The notes under the pieces are model-generated. The model searched no databases. It worked only from the letters and a program-made list of their open reading frames with translations, and was not told the DNA's origin. 64,000 nucleotides of DNA from Hyphomonas sp. BRH_c22 (GTDB lineage: Bacteria; Pseudomonadota; Alphaproteobacteria; Caulobacterales; Hyphomonadaceae): the NCBI RefSeq assembly GCF_000961795.1, contig NZ_LADU01000087.1, positions 1 through 64,000 of the forward strand, read 5' to 3'. Positions 60,921 to 64,000 of the stretch are shown piece after piece. A program made the position numbers and the translations under genes. How positions within the stretch are numbered: position 1 is the first letter of the stretch; every line of letters starts with the position of its first letter.

Positions 60921-61571
60921 ATGTTCAAGATTATCACACCGGATATGCACAGCGAGCACCAGGACCTGCTCGATGCCATGCATCGAATGCGCTACCGTGT
61001 CGTTGTCGGCGAATGGGGCTGGGACATCCCGGGCATCCAGCCTGGGTACGACAAGGACCAGTTCGATACCGATGCGACTGTCTATGTCATTGTCCGCACG
61101 CCAGAAGGAGAGGTCGTCGGAACATCAAGGCTTAATCCCACGATGCGGCCTCACATGCTCAGCGACCTCTTTGCCGACTATTGCAACCTTCAGCCCTATC
61201 CGGTCGGCAAGGATGTCTGGGAATGTTCTCGCTTTGTCATGGACCGGTCGCTGACAACCGGTCCCGTCGATGATTTCCGCGTCCGGTGTCGCATCGGGCT
61301 CGGATTGACCGCATACTGCCTCGACAATCACATATCCCGGCTGAGCTGGCTCACGCACCAGAAGTTCTTCAACCTCGTCCAGAAGGTATGGCATACGGAA
61401 CCTCTCGGCCTGCCAAGACGGAATGGAGATGACTGGGCCTGGATTCCGGCCGTGTCGCGCATTGATGAAGCAACATTCGACCGCCAGCTTGACCGTTTTC
61501 GCAATGCCGAGGAGATCGTTGCCCGGTATTCAGGGACCAGGCAGGCCTCTGAACGAAGTCATGTCGCATGA
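60921..61571 (+). CDS. LuxI-type acyl-homoserine lactone synthase
   Basis: A 216-residue enzyme that joins an acyl group to S-adenosylmethionine. The GNAT-like core shows MRYRVVVGEWGWDIPG, the acidic pair in DKDQFDTD, VVGTSRLNPTMRPHMLSDLF and DVWECSRFVMD, matching the conserved Arg, Trp, Asp, Arg and Glu positions of LuxI. AGGAGGCCAGCCC precedes it. The stop overlaps the next start (ATGA), so phyH is coupled to it. The acyl chain cannot be predicted. Confidence 0.94.
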   Translation: MFKIITPDMHSEHQDLLDAMHRMRYRVVVGEWGWDIPGIQPGYDKDQFDTDATVYVIVRTPEGEVVGTSRLNPTMRPHMLSDLFADYCNLQPYPVGKDVWECSRFVMDRSLTTGPVDDFRVRCRIGLGLTAYCLDNHISRLSWLTHQKFFNLVQKVWHTEPLGLPRRNGDDWAWIPAVSRIDEATFDRQLDRFRNAEEIVARYSGTRQASERSHVA

Positions 61572-62581
61572 GCGAGCCGAATCTGCCGCTTCCGACACCG
61601 GCGCAGCAGGCGACGTTCACGCGCGACGGCGTCGTTTGTTTGCGGAACGTTCTGGCGCCTGGTGAAATTGAGCACCTGCGCCAGGCCGTCGCGCGCCAGA
61701 TGGACGATCTGCGCGCATCCCCGACAGGCTATGACTTTGAAGTCCTTGCCCGCCAGGTCTGGGACAATGACCGGCCCATCGACACAGGCGCTGCAGAACG
61801 ATTCGACATGGAGCGCATGAAGGCACTGGTGCGGGCCGACAAAAGGGCTCGCCCGCTGCTGGAAGAGGGCTCATCCGGCCCCGAAGGGATGTTCTTCTAT
61901 GATGTCGCTGCCTGGAAGCACGACCGGGGCGTTCGGGAAGTCGCTTTTGATTCAGCCCTTCCCGGGATCGTCAGCAGCCTGCTGGATGCACGTTACCTGA
62001 ACTTCTGGGAGGACACGACGTTCGTCAAGGCGCCGCACACACGCCAGAAAACGGCCTTTCACCAGGATCTCGCCTATTTTCAGATCGAAGGCGAGCAGTG
62101 CGTGATCGTCTGGATACCACTTGACCAAGCCGACCTTGAAAACGGCGTGACACAATATGTCCGTGGCTCTCATCTCTGGGGCCAGACATTTGCGCCAAAT
62201 GTGTTCGTATCCCAGACCCCGATCAGTACGTCGCCCGAGATCCGCTGTCCGGATATCGAAGCAGCGCCAGAGCTTTATGACATTGTCTCGTTCGACGTGG
62301 AACCGGGCGATGTGATCATCCATGACGTCAGGACCGTGCACGGTGCCGGTGGCAACCGGTCAGATACCTGGAGAAGGGCCGTGTCATTCCGGTATTGCGG
62401 CGATCGCATCCGCTATCGCGACCGCCCTGGCGCCATCCCCCAGGCTGGCGTGGCGCATGACCTCAGGGACGGGGATCGGCTGTTCTCAGCAGATTACCCG
62501 GTCGTCTGGCCGAAGCCCTGGCCGGGCTTTCGTCTTGCCGAGGCTTTTGATATCCAGAATCCCACCAAAGGCGAAGCCTGA
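61568..62581 (+). CDS. Phytanoyl-CoA dioxygenase family protein coupled to luxI
   Basis: A 337-residue iron/2-oxoglutarate oxygenase. The first iron motif is FHQDLAYF (H-x-D) and the distal His lies in IHDVRTVHGAGGNRSDTWRRAVSFRY, with the 2-oxoglutarate-binding Arg just after. The N-terminus reads FTRDGVVCLRNVLAPGEIEHLRQAV. As I recall, similar PhyH genes sit beside luxI in sphingomonads. It may hydroxylate the AHL, a lasso residue or another metabolite; none is shown by sequence. Confidence 0.88.
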   Translation: MSEPNLPLPTPAQQATFTRDGVVCLRNVLAPGEIEHLRQAVARQMDDLRASPTGYDFEVLARQVWDNDRPIDTGAAERFDMERMKALVRADKRARPLLEEGSSGPEGMFFYDVAAWKHDRGVREVAFDSALPGIVSSLLDARYLNFWEDTTFVKAPHTRQKTAFHQDLAYFQIEGEQCVIVWIPLDQADLENGVTQYVRGSHLWGQTFAPNVFVSQTPISTSPEIRCPDIEAAPELYDIVSFDVEPGDVIIHDVRTVHGAGGNRSDTWRRAVSFRYCGDRIRYRDRPGAIPQAGVAHDLRDGDRLFSADYPVVWPKPWPGFRLAEAFDIQNPTKGEA

Positions 62582-62798
62582 CGAGGTATAGTAAGCTTCT
62601 GGCATAGGTTGTTCGACGTCGCGTGTTTCGCACACTGTCGTCACATGTGCGTGCATTGTGTTGGATAAGCACCTGCCTCAAGTCTCCGCCTCGCCGCCAT
62701 GCGTGCGTGATCGACACAGTCTCGACCTGCTTTCTGATTCGATCTATCGTTGACGACATAGATAATCAGGATCGGCAGGATCCAGTGGGAGGAGGACG
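62582..62798. other. Spacer before XRE regulator C
   Basis: This 217-base gap has no supported gene. It ends in the strong ribosome site GGGAGGAGG for the GTG start of the next gene. Nothing else stands out. Confidence 0.5.
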
Positions 62799-63191
62799 GT
62801 GAAAAAGCCATTGCGAAAGGCAACCGCGACGCGTTCGGTAACCGATGTGGACCGGCAGGTCGGAGAGAATGTGCGCAAATTCCGGATCGCCCATGGGATG
62901 ACCCTTGTCGATCTCAGTGAGGCGCTGGGTATCAGTCATCAGCAGCTCCAGAAATATGAAACAGGCAGCAATCGACTGAGTGCCGGGGTCCTGCTGAACG
63001 TCTCCCGTATACTGGCTGTCCCGCTGGCGGACCTGTTCGAACGTCTGCCATCTCGCAATGTGGGCCCGAAGTCCTCAGCCGACCAGTCACGCGAGCTTTG
63101 CCGCCAAGTGATTGACCGGACACAGTCGCAACAGACACTCGACTTGATGGCCAAGGTGTTGAAGGTCATTTACGACAGTGCCGGCAAGTGA
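62799..63191 (+). CDS. XRE family regulator C
   Basis: A 130-residue helix-turn-helix regulator with a GTG start preceded by GGGAGGAGG: NVRKFRIAHGMTLVDLSEALGISHQQLQKYETGSNRLSAGVLLNVSRILAVPLADLFERLP. The C-terminal helices are SADQSRELCRQVIDRTQSQQTLDLMAKVLKVIYDS. It is the longer paralogue of the 44619-44906 regulator and closes the right side of the island. Confidence 0.9.
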   Translation: MKKPLRKATATRSVTDVDRQVGENVRKFRIAHGMTLVDLSEALGISHQQLQKYETGSNRLSAGVLLNVSRILAVPLADLFERLPSRNVGPKSSADQSRELCRQVIDRTQSQQTLDLMAKVLKVIYDSAGK

Positions 63192-63359
63192 GGTTGACGA
63201 TCTGCTCGTGAACCGTTTTGGCGTCAGCATCAGCCAGGGCTTTCCAGACCTGGCAGAAAAAGTATGCCTAAAACGGAGCGTGTCCCTGCAGGCGCGAGCG
63301 AAGAAGACATGTTTGAAACGCCGCACCTAAAGATATGACATGTTTTGGTCGCGGCCCGA

Positions 63360-63408
63360 AAGCCTCAGGCAAGGACGGATTCGGCCTTGTTGGGACGCAT
63401 GAGGAGGG
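63360..63408. repeat. gpsA 3' end matching the left island edge (putative right end)
   Basis: This is the last part of gpsA on the minus strand, from its stop codon (63365-63367) into [13 protein letters not shown]. It matches 40706-40753 in four collinear blocks with a 1-base length difference. Direct-orientation copies of a gene's 3' end, 22.6 kb apart, are the usual footprint of an element integrated at that end. Confidence 0.72.
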
Positions 63409-64000
63409 TGGTGATCGCATCATCCACGCTGATCTCGCCTTCAATCACGGCGGCGACGGCCTCGCAGATCGGCATGTCGACACGATGCTGGCTGGCGAGG
63501 CGGCGCAGGACCGGGGCGGTGGCGACGCCCTCGGTGACGCTATTGCGGGCCGCCAGAATGCTGTCCAGCGTCTCGCCCCGGCCGAGCGCCAGGCCGCAGC
63601 TCATATTGCGCGAGGTTTCCGACGAACAGGTGAGCACGAGGTCGCCTAGGCCCGACAGGCCGGACAGGGTTTCACGCTCTGCGCCGAGCGCCAGGGCAAG
63701 CCGGGTCATCTCGGCGCTGCCGCGAGCGATCAGTGCCGCATGGGCAGAGCGGCCAAGGCCCTTGCCGAGGGCAATGCCGCAGGCGATGGCGAGCACGTTC
63801 TTTACCGCGCCGCCAATCTCCGCGCCGAGCAGATCGCCCGCCAGATAGGGGCGGAAAGTCGGTGTCGAAATAGCCTGGATCAGCTCGGCGCCGATGGCCT
63901 CATTCTCCACGGCCAGCGTCACGGCTGTCGGCAGGCCCTTGGCGACATCAATGGCGAAGCTGGGGCCTGACATGACGGCGGGGCTGGCCTCAGGGAGTTC
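63365..64000 (-). CDS. gpsA: Glycerol-3-phosphate dehydrogenase (NAD(P)+), C-terminal part
   Basis: The gene enters the window from the right edge and is open to base 64000, so only its last 211 codons are visible. It shows [50 protein letters not shown] (with the catalytic Lys of the GAVKN motif) and [18 protein letters not shown], then the end [11 protein letters not shown]. GpsA makes sn-glycerol-3-phosphate for phospholipids. Its stop codon region is the probable insertion site of the island to the left. Confidence 0.93.
   Translation of the reverse strand, partial: ELPEASPAVMSGPSFAIDVAKGLPTAVTLAVENEAIGAELIQAISTPTFRPYLAGDLLGAEIGGAVKNVLAIACGIALGKGLGRSAHAALIARGSAEMTRLALALGAERETLSGLSGLGDLVLTCSSETSRNMSCGLALGRGETLDSILAARNSVTEGVATAPVLRRLASQHRVDMPICEAVAAVIEGEISVDDAITTLLMRPNKAESVLA

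Noticed and set aside
1..64000. CRISPR arrays, rRNA and tRNA genes
   Set aside because: No regularly spaced direct repeats and no cloverleaf or rRNA-like conserved stretches were recognised by reading; a covariance-model scan was not possible.

Overview
This is a GC-rich stretch of an alphaproteobacterial chromosome. TonB-dependent receptors, an astexin-like lasso peptide cluster, a CC_3515-type small exported protein, beta-oxidation enzymes and several families common in Caulobacterales point to a Hyphomonadaceae-like organism. That placement is inferred from gene content only. No rRNA or tRNA gene and no CRISPR array was seen.

Region 1 to about 40.6 kb looks like ordinary core and accessory chromosome. 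It begins with the 3' end of gcvPB. An acyltransferase, a pair of translationally coupled amidohydrolase-like exported proteins (the second lacks the HxH metal motif) and a DUF1489 protein follow. Next comes a divergent pair: a four-helix membrane protein with two 8-nt homopolymers in its 5' coding end, and a TIR-transmembrane-FGE-fold fusion. Then come a TauE exporter, a HupE/PPIase/DUF3604 group, TrkH, an amino-acid dehydrogenase, a universal stress protein, two TonB receptors, a TlpA-like lipoprotein, an OprP-like porin, thiolase, ATP-type PEP carboxykinase, a HLD-I haloalkane dehalogenase, an acyl-CoA dehydrogenase, a zinc phospholipase C/DUF4332 fusion and a dienoyl-CoA isomerase-like crotonase.

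Region about 40.7 to 63.36 kb looks like a genomic island. Its left edge carries a diverged copy of the last about 50 bases of gpsA, and its right edge is the 3' end of intact gpsA itself. Inside are a secreted thermonuclease, a hipBA toxin-antitoxin module with repeated TGCATTAA operator-like sites, a frameshifted IS481-type transposase fragment, two related XRE regulators near the two ends, and intergenic stretches that are visibly AT-richer than the flanks.

The centre of the island (45.2 to 59.7 kb) is a lasso peptide system. An ABC exporter and an XRE regulator lie next to an ECF sigma/FecR/FecA-type receptor (STN domain)/Atxe2-like isopeptidase series on the plus strand. These converge on a minus-strand set: TPR-LicD nucleotidyltransferase, 45-residue precursor, fused B1-B2 leader protease, and asparagine-synthetase-like cyclase. 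The predicted product core is GIGPLGDEFNQGSVNSRE, with a 7- or 8-residue macrolactam ring. The layout suggests a cycle: the peptide is made and exported, recognised by the receptor, re-imported and linearised by the isopeptidase, with sigma/FecR signalling back to the genes. Beside it lies a luxR-luxI-phyH operon with a perfect 16-bp inverted repeat between luxR and luxI, so quorum sensing may share the island. The most interesting candidates in the window are this combined lasso/quorum-sensing island and the TIR-FGE pair.
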